Source: Tabrizicola sp. (GTDB lineage: Bacteria; Pseudomonadota; Alphaproteobacteria; Rhodobacterales; Rhodobacteraceae). From it: 41,143 nt of DNA. Made by a program: the position numbers and the translations under genes. How positions within the stretch are numbered: position 1 is the first letter of the stretch; each line of letters opens with the position of its first letter. The notes under the pieces are model-generated. The model saw nothing but the letters and a program-made list of their open reading frames with translations, was not told the origin of the DNA and made no database searches. Positions 1 to 7,538 of the stretch are shown in pieces. The stretch is taken from assembly GCF_016792905.1 (NCBI RefSeq), contig NZ_JAEULP010000009.1:1-41143 (forward strand), written 5' to 3'.

Positions 1-195
1 AACGACCAAAGAGGCCAGCTTTCGCTCGGTGAGGTACCACCGTTATCGGTCCATGATCACAGTTGCCAACGACAACCGTGCTCCGGTGGCGCTGGCCGCG
101 TAAGCGGCTCGCAAGACCAAAACTAAGCCCTTGCGGTTAGCACCGTAAGGCGGGGCCCGCCGGAGCCTGGCAACAGAATCCGGTACCTCACACCC
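1..195 (+). ncRNA. ssrA: tmRNA (ssrA), coding piece, 5' part outside window
   Basis: Transfer-messenger RNA rescues stalled ribosomes and adds a degradation tag. A short frame at 65-103 reads ANDNRAPVALAA and ends in TAA, a typical alphaproteobacterial tag (AND start, ALAA end). The context before the GCC resume codon (ACAGTT) resembles the usual tmRNA pattern. The stop codon sits in a small hairpin (GCCGC at 95-99 with GCGGC at 104-108), as in other tmRNAs. A second hairpin lies at 127-137/142-151, and a 10-bp inverted repeat (29-38 with 182-191) encloses the tag. No TpsiC arm or CCA end is seen in the next 200 bases. That fits the circularly permuted two-piece tmRNA of this class, whose acceptor piece would lie upstream of base 1. 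The 3' boundary is estimated from the inverted repeat. Confidence 0.88.
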
Positions 196-299
196 CATCT
201 GGAAGGCTCGCGCAAACTTCGGGAAAATGGGACCTGGCGACAGAAACCTGCACCTTCCTTTCCCTTGCCACCTCTGCCTTGCGGCCCCATCGTCAAACG

Positions 300-950
300 A
301 TGCTCCGCGCCGCTCTCCTTGCCTGCCTGACCGCCCAGCCCGCCCTCGCCTGCGAGACGGCGCTGCTTCTGTCCATCGACGTCTCCGGCTCGATCGACAG
401 GGGCGACTACCGGCTCCAGACCGAGGGGCTGGCCTTCGCCCTGTCCGACCCCGAGGTCGCCGAGGCACTGGTCGCGGGCCAGGTCGCGCTGGCCGTCGTC
501 CAGTGGTCCGGCACCACCGAGCAGGCCCTGGTCCTTCCCTGGCAGCGCATGCTCTCCGACCCGGATGTCACCCGCTTCGCCGCCCGCGCCGCCGCCCTGC
601 CCCGCGCGTTCTCTGGCTCCGACACGGCCGTCGGCCAGGGACTCCGCTTCGCGACCGCCCAGTTTGCCGCCGTGCCCGACTGTCGTCGCAAGGTCATCGA
701 CATCTCGGGCGACGGGCAGGAAAATGCCGGCTTCACCGATGCCAAGGCCCATGCCGAGGCCGTCGAGGCGGGCCTCGTGATCAACGCGATCGCCATCGAA
801 GATCCCGGCCCCGCCTATCCTATCACCACCTATTACCGGCGCTGGATCATCACGCCCGGCGGCTTCGTCGTCACCGCCCGGGGATTGCAGGACTACGCCG
901 AGACCCTGCGGTTGAAGCTGTTGCGCGAACTGACCAAACCCGTCGGCTGA
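300..950 (+). CDS. DUF1194 family vWA-domain secreted protein
   Basis: A 216-residue protein with an N-terminal signal peptide (LRAALLACLTAQPALA, probable cleavage after ALA). The mature part starts with a von Willebrand factor A fold: DVSGSID is a MIDAS-type DxSxS motif, and IDISGDGQEN follows later. This matches the DUF1194 family of alphaproteobacteria. The protein is probably periplasmic and may bind a divalent metal through the MIDAS; its partner and role are not known. The ATG at 300 is preferred over the in-frame TTG at 279 because it leaves a clean signal peptide. The nearest neighbours are the tmRNA upstream and chrB-chrA downstream, with no evident functional link. Confidence 0.82.
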   Translation: MLRAALLACLTAQPALACETALLLSIDVSGSIDRGDYRLQTEGLAFALSDPEVAEALVAGQVALAVVQWSGTTEQALVLPWQRMLSDPDVTRFAARAAALPRAFSGSDTAVGQGLRFATAQFAAVPDCRRKVIDISGDGQENAGFTDAKAHAEAVEAGLVINAIAIEDPGPAYPITTYYRRWIITPGGFVVTARGLQDYAETLRLKLLRELTKPVG

Positions 951-1065
951 CCTCTTGACCCCTCGCCCGCCAGCGCCTACCCCTTGCCCATGGGGTCCGC
1001 GCCCGCCCCGTGAGGCTTCGGCCCAAGTGTCGCATCCCTGACCCCTCGGCCAAAGGATGCACCCC

Positions 1066-1863
1066 ATGCCCCAGTTCGGACAGATCACCCCCGCCCAGGC
1101 GTTCCGCCTGATCGGCACGCCGGAAGCCCCGGTCATCTTCGACGTGCGGACCGCGGAAGACGTCGCCGCCCTGCCGCGCATGATCCCGACTTCGCGTCAC
1201 CTCCCGCACACGGCGATTGCCGCGATGACCGACCTGCCGGGACGGGCCATCGTTGCCTGCACCAAGGGCAAGAAGCTGTCCGAGGGTGCGGCTGCCTGGC
1301 TCCGCTCCCAGGGCTGGCAGGCGGAGGTGCTGGAGGGCGGCACCCTCGCCTGGGAGGCAGCAGGCCTGCCCATGCTTCCCCTCGCCGCGCTCCCCGCCCC
1401 CGGCACCCCCTGGGTCACGCGCCACCGCCCCAAGATCGACCGCATTGCCTGCCCCTGGCTGATCCGCCGCTTCATCGACCCGACCGCGCGCTTCCTCTAT
1501 GTCGCACCCGCCGAAGTCGAACCCGTCGCCGACCGCTTCGGCGCCATCCCCTATGACATCGAGAACGTCACCTTCAGCCACCGGGGCGAGAAGTGCAGCT
1601 TCGACGCCCTCCTCGACGATTTCGGCCTGCACACCGAGGCGCTGGACCGTCTGGCCACCGTGGTCCGGGGTGCAGATACCGACCGGCACGACCTTGCGCC
1701 ACAAGCGGCAGGTCTCCTGGCCCTCTCCGTCGGCCTCTCGCGCCTGTACCGCGATGACCTCGCGCAGCTCGACGCCGGAATCGCGCTTTACGACGCACTC
1801 TACCGCTGGGCGCGTGACGGGCACGAGGAAGGCCATGACTGGCCTGCCGGACGGAAAGAATGA
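1066..1863 (+). CDS. chrB: Rhodanese-ChrB fusion, chromate resistance protein
   Basis: A 265-residue two-domain protein. Residues 1 to about 105 form a rhodanese-like domain with FDVRTAEDV and an active-loop cysteine in VACTKGKKLSEGAA. Residues from about 115 to the end form a ChrB C-terminal domain: the core WVTRHRPKIDRIACPWLIRR, then GEKCSFDALL, VRGADTD and APQAAGLLALS. Classical ChrB pairs this C-terminal domain with a DNA-binding N-terminal domain, which is replaced here, so a regulatory role cannot be assumed. The gene overlaps chrA by 4 bases (ATGA), which suggests translational coupling and a joint role in chromate resistance. The start at 1066 is preferred over 1057 because AAAGGA lies about 9 bases before it. 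Confidence 0.85.
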   Translation: MPQFGQITPAQAFRLIGTPEAPVIFDVRTAEDVAALPRMIPTSRHLPHTAIAAMTDLPGRAIVACTKGKKLSEGAAAWLRSQGWQAEVLEGGTLAWEAAGLPMLPLAALPAPGTPWVTRHRPKIDRIACPWLIRRFIDPTARFLYVAPAEVEPVADRFGAIPYDIENVTFSHRGEKCSFDALLDDFGLHTEALDRLATVVRGADTDRHDLAPQAAGLLALSVGLSRLYRDDLAQLDAGIALYDALYRWARDGHEEGHDWPAGRKE

Positions 1864-3119
1864 GCGAGCCATCCCTTTCGGAACTGACCCACACCTTCGC
1901 CAAGGTCGGCTTCCTGTCCTTCGGCGGCCCGGCGGCGCAGATCGCGCTGATGCACCGGATCATCCTGGACGAAAAGCGCTGGGTCGGCGAGGCCGACTAC
2001 CTGCGCGCCCTGTCGTTCTGCATGCTCTTGCCGGGACCCGAGGCGATGCAGCTGGCCACCTGGATCGGCTGGCGCCTGCACGGGGTGAAAGGCGGCCTGA
2101 TCGCCGGGGGGCTTTTCGTGCTGCCCGGCGCCTTCGTCGTCCTTGGCCTCAGCCTGATCTATGCCGCCTTCGGGCAGGTTCCGATCATCGCGGCGCTCTT
2201 CACCGGGGTTCAGGCCGCAGTCATCGCCATCGTGGTGGAAGCGCTGATCCGCGTCTCGAAGCGCGCCCTGAAATCGCGTGAGGCCCATGTCATTGCCGTC
2301 GCCGCCTTTGCAGGCCTCTTCGTCTTCAAGCTGCCCTTCCCGCTGATCATCCTTGCTGCCGCGACCTGGGGCTTTCTGCGTTCGCCTTCGGGACCACAAG
2401 ACAACGCGGCCCCGGAGCCGCCAGCGGTCTTCGCGCAGTCGGCGAAGGCGGCGGCGATCTGGCTTGCCGTCTGGCTGATCCCCCTTGGGCTTCTGATCCT
2501 GACTGCCCCGGAGCGCCTGGCCGAAATCGGTGTCTTCTTCTCCAAGCTCGCGGTCCTGACCTTTGGCGGCGCCTATGCGGTCCTTGCCTGGATGGCGCAG
2601 GAGGTGGTGCAGGCGAAGGGCTGGTTGACCCTGCCGCAGATGATGGACGGGCTGGGCCTGGCGGAAACCACGCCGGGGCCACTGATCCTGGTCAACGAAT
2701 TCGTCGGCTTCATGGCCGCGCATCAGACCGGCGGCTGGGCGATGGGATTGGCAGGGGCAGCCATCGCGCTGTGGATGACCTTCGTCCCCTGCTTCCTGTT
2801 CATCTTCGCCGGAGCCCCCTTCATCGAGAGGTTGACCCATATGCCGCGCCTTTCGGGCGCCCTGGCGGCGATCACCGCAGCGGTCGTCGGCGTCATCGCC
2901 AACCTTTCGCTGTGGTTCGCGCTGCATGTGCTGTTCGCCAGCGTTCCCGAATTCGGCCTTGGTCCCCTGCACCTGTCCCTGCCTGACCCCGGCACCCTGC
3001 GCCTGCTGCCCCTGCTGATCGCAGCGTTCGCGGCCTGGGGACTTCTGGTCCGGCATATGCCGCTTCTGGTTGTGCTGATGCTTTCTGCACTCGCCTCTGC
3101 GGCAGCGGCGGTTCTTTGA
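1860..3119 (+). CDS. chrA: Chromate transporter ChrA
   Basis: A 419-residue inner-membrane protein of the long two-domain CHR family, which exports chromate. The N-terminal half starts with TFAKVGFLSFGGPAAQIALM and LSFCMLLPGPEAMQLATWIG. The second half repeats the pattern as KLAVLTFGGAYAVLAWM and GLGLAETTPGPLILVNEFVG. The FGG and PGP motifs therefore occur in both halves, as expected for the duplicated family. Many hydrophobic segments are present (roughly 10-12). It is translationally coupled to the chrB-like gene. The family assignment is firm; chromate as substrate is inferred from family and neighbour. Confidence 0.93.
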   Translation: MSEPSLSELTHTFAKVGFLSFGGPAAQIALMHRIILDEKRWVGEADYLRALSFCMLLPGPEAMQLATWIGWRLHGVKGGLIAGGLFVLPGAFVVLGLSLIYAAFGQVPIIAALFTGVQAAVIAIVVEALIRVSKRALKSREAHVIAVAAFAGLFVFKLPFPLIILAAATWGFLRSPSGPQDNAAPEPPAVFAQSAKAAAIWLAVWLIPLGLLILTAPERLAEIGVFFSKLAVLTFGGAYAVLAWMAQEVVQAKGWLTLPQMMDGLGLAETTPGPLILVNEFVGFMAAHQTGGWAMGLAGAAIALWMTFVPCFLFIFAGAPFIERLTHMPRLSGALAAITAAVVGVIANLSLWFALHVLFASVPEFGLGPLHLSLPDPGTLRLLPLLIAAFAAWGLLVRHMPLLVVLMLSALASAAAAVL

Positions 3120-3203
3120 CGAAGCCTCGCCGGGCGGGCGCTTCCACCCCTTCCCTTGGCCCCCGAATCCCCTATGCTGCACCCAAGCGAAAAGGGACGG
3201 CTC

Positions 3204-3662
3204 ATGGCGCGCAGTATCGACTATGGCAATCTCATGCACCGCGCGATGCGGGGCCTGATCCAGTCGGTCCTGACCGAAGTGGCCGAGCACGGACTGCCCG
3301 GCGCGCATCACTTCTTCATCACCTTCGACACCACGCATCCCGACGTGCAGATCGCCGACTGGCTGAAGGAACGCTACCCGACGGAAATGACCGTGGTGAT
3401 CCAGCACTGGTTCGAGAACCTGTCGGTGAATGACGAGGGCTTCAGCGTGACCCTGAACTTCGGCAACAACCCCGAACCGATGGTGATCCCCTTCGACGCC
3501 TTGCGCACCTTCGTCGACCCTTCCGTCGAATTCGGCCTGCGCTTCGAAACCCAGGAACAGGACGAAGACGAGGACGACGAGGACATCGAGGTCGAGGCAG
3601 AGGAAGAACCCGCGCGCCAGGACGCCGAAATCGTATCCCTGGACCAGTTCCGCAAACACTGA
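3204..3662 (+). CDS. sspB: SspB, ClpXP adaptor (alpha-type)
   Basis: A 152-residue protein of the alphaproteobacterial SspB family, which binds ssrA-tagged proteins and delivers them to the ClpXP protease. It begins MARSIDYGNLMHRAMRGLIQ, followed by the substrate-binding fold with HHFFITFDTTHPDV, YPTEMTVVIQHWFENL and VTLNFGNNPEPMVIPFDAL. A very acidic linker comes next (EQDEDEDDEDIEVEAEEE). The C-terminal segment EIVSLDQFRKH is likely the ClpX-binding tail. The ATG at 3204 is preceded by AAAAGGGACGG and removes 16 unlikely residues of the longer frame. The stop overlaps the start of the next gene (TGATG). The tmRNA gene that makes its recognition tag lies about 3 kb upstream. Confidence 0.92.
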   Translation: MARSIDYGNLMHRAMRGLIQSVLTEVAEHGLPGAHHFFITFDTTHPDVQIADWLKERYPTEMTVVIQHWFENLSVNDEGFSVTLNFGNNPEPMVIPFDALRTFVDPSVEFGLRFETQEQDEDEDDEDIEVEAEEEPARQDAEIVSLDQFRKH

Positions 3663-4213
3663 TGAGCGATCTCGCCCTCTTCCGTCGAAGATTGCTGAAG
3701 AACCCGCGGCAGGTCTCTGCCATCGCGCCGTCGTCCCGCACACTGGCCCGGGCCATGACCCTTGGCCTTGGGCCGAAAAGCGGACCGGTCGTGGAGTTCG
3801 GCCCCGGCACCGGGCGTTTCACCGAAGCGATCCTGGCGCGCGGCGTGCCACCCGAAAACCTGACATTGTTCGAGCTGGACGAGGAATTCGTCGGCTATCT
3901 CCGGCAGAAATTCCCTGGCGTGACCGTGCACCAGCTTCCCGCGCAAGAGGCGGCGCGGCTGGTCGGGTCCGGCGTATCGACGGTAATTTCCGGCTTGCCG
4001 CTGCTGTCGATGCCCTCCGAAGTACGGGAGGGCATCGTCGCCGCCGCCTTCGCGATTCTCGCCCCGCGCGGCCGCTATGTGCAGTTCACCTACGGCCCCC
4101 GCCCGCCCCTGCCGCCCGAAACCATCGCCACGCTGGGTCTGACGGTGAACAAGGGCAACAAGGTCTGGGCCAACCTGCCGCCCGCCACCGTCTACCGCTT
4201 CCGCCGCGCCTGA
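3662..4213 (+). CDS. SAM-dependent methyltransferase, phospholipid N-methyltransferase-like
   Basis: A 183-residue class I methyltransferase. VVEFGPGTGRFTEAIL is the SAM-binding glycine-rich motif I, and [19 protein letters not shown] holds the acidic residue that usually binds the ribose. STVISGLPLLSMPSEVREGI resembles the catalytic region of the COG3963/PmtA group, which methylates phosphatidylethanolamine or related head groups. It has no membrane segment but a basic N-terminus (FRRRLLKNPRQ), as in membrane-surface enzymes. It starts on the stop codon of sspB (TGATG), so the two are probably translated together, though no functional link is known. True PmtA activity is inferred only; rRNA dimethylases have a similar fold but other motifs. 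Confidence 0.78.
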   Translation: MSDLALFRRRLLKNPRQVSAIAPSSRTLARAMTLGLGPKSGPVVEFGPGTGRFTEAILARGVPPENLTLFELDEEFVGYLRQKFPGVTVHQLPAQEAARLVGSGVSTVISGLPLLSMPSEVREGIVAAAFAILAPRGRYVQFTYGPRPPLPPETIATLGLTVNKGNKVWANLPPATVYRFRRA

Positions 4214-4238
4214 AAGCTGCGGCATTTGCGGCAGAATC

Positions 4239-4263
4239 TTGGTATACCAATGTATGCCAATTG
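4239..4263. promoter_or_regulatory. Perfect 12-bp palindrome upstream of fumC, candidate operator
   Basis: TTGGTATACCAA at 4239-4250 is a perfect palindrome, followed directly by a second, partial half site (TGTATGCCAATTG). The TTGG-N4-CCAA layout is typical of operators for FadR-subclass GntR regulators. It lies 67-78 bases before the fumC start. A weak promoter-like pair (TTGATT at 4261-4266, 17-base spacer, TAAGGG) follows it. The regulator is unknown and none is encoded nearby. Confidence 0.5.
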
Positions 4264-4316
4264 ATTTTGTCCGCCCGCAGCGCTAAGGGGCGGGCGAGAG
4301 CCAGCAGGAGACCGCC

Positions 4317-5711
4317 ATGACCGCGACCCGTACCGAAACCGACAGCTTCGGCCCGCTGGAGGTTCCCTCCGACAAGTACTGGGGCGCGCAGACCCAGCGG
4401 TCGATCATCAACTTCCCGATCGGCTGGGAACACCAGCCGGTCCCGATCATCCGTGCGCTCGGCGTGATCAAGAAGGCCTGCGCGCTGGTGAACATGGCGC
4501 AGGGCGACATCTCCAGGGAACTGGGCGATGCCATCGCCGCCGCCGCGACCGAGGTTATCGCAGGCCGCTTCGACGACAACTTCCCGCTGGTCGTCTGGCA
4601 GACCGGCTCGGGCACCCAGTCGAACATGAACGCGAACGAGGTGATCAGCAATCGCGCCATCGAGATGCTGGGCGGCGTCAAGGGCTCGAAGAAGCCGGTC
4701 CACCCGAACGACCATGTGAACATGGGCCAGTCCTCGAACGACACCTTCCCGACCGCGATGCATGTCGCCATCGGCATGCACACCCGCGACGTGCTGATCC
4801 CGGGGCTGGAGAAGCTCTCGGCGGCGCTCTGGGCGAAGTCGCGCGAGTTCAAGGACATCATCAAGATCGGCCGCACCCATACCCAGGATGCGACGCCCCT
4901 GACCCTGGGCCAGGAATTTTCCGGCTACGCGACCCAGGTCGACAAGGGGATAGCCCGGGTGAAAATGTGCCTGCCCGACATCTACGAACTGGCGCAGGGC
5001 GGCACCGCCGTCGGCACCGGCCTCAACACCAAGGTCGGCTTCGACAAGCGCGTGGCCGCCGAGATCGCCACGATCACCGGCCTGCCCTTCGTCACCGCGC
5101 CCAACAAGTTCGAGGCACTGGCCGCGCATGACGCGATGGTCATGTTCTCGGGGGCCCTGAAGACGGTCGCCGGTTCGCTCTTCAAGATCGCCAACGACCT
5201 CCGCCTCCTCGGCTCCGGCCCCCGTTCCGGTCTGGGCGAGCTGATCCTGCCGGAGAACGAACCCGGCTCCTCGATCATGCCGGGCAAGGTGAACCCGACC
5301 CAGGCCGAAGCGCTGACAATGGTTTGCGCGCAGGTCATGGGCAACGACGCGGCGGTGGGCTTTGCGGGTTCGCAGGGGCATTTCGAGCTGAACGTCTACA
5401 ACCCGATGATGTCCTACAACGTCCTGCAATCCATCCAGCTTCTGGGCGATGCGGCGTCCAGCTTCACCGACAACATGGTGGTGGGCACGCAAGCCAATGT
5501 CGCCCGGATCGAGAAGCTGATGAAGGAATCGCTGATGCTGGTAACGGCACTGGCCCCCACCATCGGCTATGACAACGCGACCAAGGTGGCCAAGACCGCG
5601 CACAAGAACGGCACGACGCTGCGCGAAGAGGCCATCGCACTCGGCTTCGTCGATGGCGAGACCTTCGACCGCATCGTCCGCCCCGAAGACATGGTCGGCC
5701 CCAAGGGCTGA
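4317..5711 (+). CDS. fumC: Fumarate hydratase class II
   Basis: A 464-residue protein of normal class II fumarase length. It interconverts fumarate and malate in the TCA cycle as a cytosolic homotetramer without an iron-sulphur cluster. It opens with [23 protein letters not shown]. It has the substrate motif [45 protein letters not shown] and the lyase signature [11 protein letters not shown] at residues 317-327, which includes the catalytic serine loop. The start has AGGAG at proper distance (CAGCAGGAGACCGCC). The upstream gap of about 100 bases holds a palindrome, so the gene probably has its own promoter. The DUF4169 gene follows 12 bases downstream. Confidence 0.97.
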   Translation: MTATRTETDSFGPLEVPSDKYWGAQTQRSIINFPIGWEHQPVPIIRALGVIKKACALVNMAQGDISRELGDAIAAAATEVIAGRFDDNFPLVVWQTGSGTQSNMNANEVISNRAIEMLGGVKGSKKPVHPNDHVNMGQSSNDTFPTAMHVAIGMHTRDVLIPGLEKLSAALWAKSREFKDIIKIGRTHTQDATPLTLGQEFSGYATQVDKGIARVKMCLPDIYELAQGGTAVGTGLNTKVGFDKRVAAEIATITGLPFVTAPNKFEALAAHDAMVMFSGALKTVAGSLFKIANDLRLLGSGPRSGLGELILPENEPGSSIMPGKVNPTQAEALTMVCAQVMGNDAAVGFAGSQGHFELNVYNPMMSYNVLQSIQLLGDAASSFTDNMVVGTQANVARIEKLMKESLMLVTALAPTIGYDNATKVAKTAHKNGTTLREEAIALGFVDGETFDRIVRPEDMVGPKG

Positions 5712-5723
5712 ACGGCAAGGCTG

Positions 5724-5903
5724 ATGGCCGAGATCGTCAACCTGCGGCAGGCGAAAAAGCAGGCGGCCCGAAAGGCCGCCCGTTCAGCCGCGGATGCCAA
5801 TGCGGCGAAGCACGGCCGGACGAAGGCCGAGCGGGAGCTTGAGAAGGCGCGGGCCGAGAAGGCCACGCGGACACTGGACGGGCACCGGCGGGAGACGGAG
5901 TAA
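5724..5903 (+). CDS. DUF4169 family small basic protein
   Basis: A 59-residue protein starting MAEIVNLRQAKKQAARKAAR and ending LDGHRRETE. It is almost all charged or alanine and likely one long helix or coiled coil (AAKHGRTKAERELEKARAEK). It matches the DUF4169 family of Rhodobacterales, whose function is unknown. The start is 12 bases after the fumC stop, so it is probably cotranscribed with fumC. It has lysine/arginine-rich composition without a DNA-binding motif that I can name. Confidence 0.75.
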   Translation: MAEIVNLRQAKKQAARKAARSAADANAAKHGRTKAERELEKARAEKATRTLDGHRRETE

Positions 5904-5950
5904 CCGGACGTTAACCTTGCCTTGGCAAACTTCCGCCAGGAGGTGCGCAG

Positions 5951-6181
5951 ATGACTGTCATGCCGGAATTCCTGTCGTCCGGCCAATGGATTTCTCACCT
6001 GTTCTCATCGCAAGCGGCACGGGAAGGTGGGGTCATTCGCCGAAAGGTTCGTGAAGTGGAACGCTACGTTGGTCGAGCGCCCTTTCTCGACGAGATGAAG
6101 CGACGGGGATTTCCGGTGGTCGAGAACGCCGGACAGTTCGTCATTTTCTGCAACCGCGAACCTATCCGCCGGGTCACGTAA
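5951..6181 (+). CDS. Conserved-looking small protein of unknown function
   Basis: A 76-residue protein with an excellent ribosome-binding site (AGGAGGT, 5 bases before the ATG), so it is very likely translated. There is no signal peptide or membrane segment. The core VIRRKVREVERYVGRAPFLDEMKRRGF followed by PVVENAGQFVIFCNREPI looks like a helix, a second helix and a beta hairpin, as in small DNA- or nucleotide-binding folds. I do not recognise the family with certainty and assign no function. It lies between fumC-DUF4169 and an array of three palindromes that starts at its stop codon. Confidence 0.7.
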   Translation: MTVMPEFLSSGQWISHLFSSQAAREGGVIRRKVREVERYVGRAPFLDEMKRRGFPVVENAGQFVIFCNREPIRRVT

Positions 6182-6250
6182 ACGATTTCTTCGAAGAAAT
6201 CGTATCGGACCCTTCAAAGGGTCCGAACCGGAGTTTTCGAAAACTCCGGT
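6182..6250. repeat. Three tandem 22-nt palindromes with TTCGAA-type core
   Basis: Three inverted repeats stand head to tail: 6182-6203 (arm ACGATTTC, core TTCGAA, perfect), 6205-6226 (arm TCGGACCC, core TTCAAA) and 6227-6250 (arm ACCGGAGTT, core TTCGAA, perfect). The arms are unrelated in sequence, but each pairs fully with its partner. The array begins one base after the stop of the preceding gene and ends 32 bases before the next start. It may act as a terminator or RNA-end stabiliser. Two related pairs occur elsewhere in the window. Confidence 0.9.
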
Positions 6251-6282
6251 GACAACGCCAACCGTTACGTTACGCTCCCGCC

Positions 6283-6501
6283 ATGACCACCCGCCCCGCC
6301 AAGCACTCTCTCACCCTCCACGGCCACCGCACCAGCGTCTCCCTCGAACCCGAGTTCTGGGACGCCTTCCGCGCCATCGCCGCCGAGAACGACACCCCCC
6401 TCAACGCCCTCGCCGCCGAAATCGACGCTGCGCGTCGCGGAGAGGAGGGCCTTGCCTCGGCGATCCGGGTCTTCTGCCTGAACCACTTCCGGAGACCCTG
6501 A
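6283..6501 (+). CDS. Ribbon-helix-helix domain protein (RHH_4 type)
   Basis: A 72-residue protein with the pattern KHSLTLHGHRTSVSLEPEFWDAFRAIAAE, typical of the RHH_4 (Ant/Arc-like) family: a short beta strand, then helix A, then a second helix ending in IRVFCLNHF. These proteins form dimers and usually bind DNA. Its stop overlaps the start of the alcohol dehydrogenase gene (TGATG), so the two form an operon, and it could regulate that operon. That role is inferred only from linkage. Confidence 0.8.
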   Translation: MTTRPAKHSLTLHGHRTSVSLEPEFWDAFRAIAAENDTPLNALAAEIDAARRGEEGLASAIRVFCLNHFRRP

Positions 6502-7538
6502 TGCGCGCCGCCGTCCTTCGCGCCTACCGCGAAAACCTCAGCCTCGAAACCGTCGCCGATCCCGCTTGCGAACCGGATGGCGTGGTCCTGAAGGCTCTCG
6601 CCTGCGGCATCTGCCGCAGCGACTGGCACGGCTGGGTCGGCGAGCACCCCAAGGTCAAACCCGGCGACATCCCCGGCCACGAATACTGCGGCGAGGTGGT
6701 CGAGGCCGGGCCGCTGGCCAGATGGAAAGCCGGGGACCGGGTCATCGCCCCCTTCATCCTCGCCTGCGGCGACTGTCCCGAATGCCGCTCGGGCCAGACC
6801 ACCACCTGCCGCGCCCAGCGCGTGCCGGGCTTCGGCGACCGGGGCGCCTATGCCGAATATGTCTCGGTCCCCCACGCCCACAACCTGACCCGCCTGCCCG
6901 AAAGCCTGTCGCCTGCCCTTGCCGCAGGCCTCGGCTGCCGCGTCACCACCGCGTTCCATGCCCTGACCGGACGGGCCGCGCTCCAGGCCGGGGAATGGCT
7001 CGCGGTCCATGGCACCGGCGGGATCGGGCTCTCCTGCCTTCTCATCGGCAAGGCGCTCGGTGCCAGGGTGATCGTCGTCGACGTGGTGCCGGAAAAGCTT
7101 GCCCATGCCCTCTCCCTCGGCGCCGAAGCCGCATTCGACGCCCGCGAGGGCGACGTGGCGGCCCGTATCGTGGAACTCACCCGCGGCGGCGCGCATGTCA
7201 GCGTCGAGGCGCTGGGGATCGAAGCCACGGCGAACAATTCGCTGAAATGCCTCCGTCCGCTTGGCCGCCATGTCCAGGTCGGCCTGCCCGTCGGCCACAC
7301 CGCGCAGATGCAGATCGACATGAACACGCTCTACATGCGGCAACTGTCGGTCTTCGGCACCCGCGGGATGCCCGCCTGGCGCTACCCGACGCTCCTCTCG
7401 CTGATCGAGACCGGCCGCATCGACGTAAGCCCCATCCTCGCCCGCACGGTCGCCCTGTCGCAGGCTACCGACGAACTGCGCGCCTTCGACGGCCCCACCG
7501 CGCCCGGCGTCGCGGTGATCACCGATTTCGCCGCCTAG
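6501..7538 (+). CDS. Zinc-dependent alcohol dehydrogenase family protein
   Basis: A 345-residue medium-chain dehydrogenase/reductase. Catalytic zinc ligands are expected at C35 (ACGICRSDWHGW) and H60-E61 (IPGHEYCGEV). The structural zinc site C89-C92-C95-C103 is complete (CGDCPECRSGQTTTC). The nucleotide-binding motif is HGTGGIGLSCL, followed by VIVVDVV, whose acidic residue favours NAD over NADP. The substrate is not evident; the family oxidises primary alcohols, polyols or related compounds. It is coupled to the upstream ribbon-helix-helix gene. Its stop interlocks with the stop of the convergent DUF1638 gene (CTAG at 7535-7538). Confidence 0.9.
   Translation: MRAAVLRAYRENLSLETVADPACEPDGVVLKALACGICRSDWHGWVGEHPKVKPGDIPGHEYCGEVVEAGPLARWKAGDRVIAPFILACGDCPECRSGQTTTCRAQRVPGFGDRGAYAEYVSVPHAHNLTRLPESLSPALAAGLGCRVTTAFHALTGRAALQAGEWLAVHGTGGIGLSCLLIGKALGARVIVVDVVPEKLAHALSLGAEAAFDAREGDVAARIVELTRGGAHVSVEALGIEATANNSLKCLRPLGRHVQVGLPVGHTAQMQIDMNTLYMRQLSVFGTRGMPAWRYPTLLSLIETGRIDVSPILARTVALSQATDELRAFDGPTAPGVAVITDFAA

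Noticed and set aside
1-299. Protein frames covering the window start
   Set aside because: The frames there are antisense or low-complexity. The short tag frame and RNA structures show a tmRNA instead.
1800-3743. 647-codon minus-strand frame opposite chrA and sspB
   Set aside because: It is composed of Gln/Arg/Gly-rich sequence with no motif and runs antisense to two well-identified genes.
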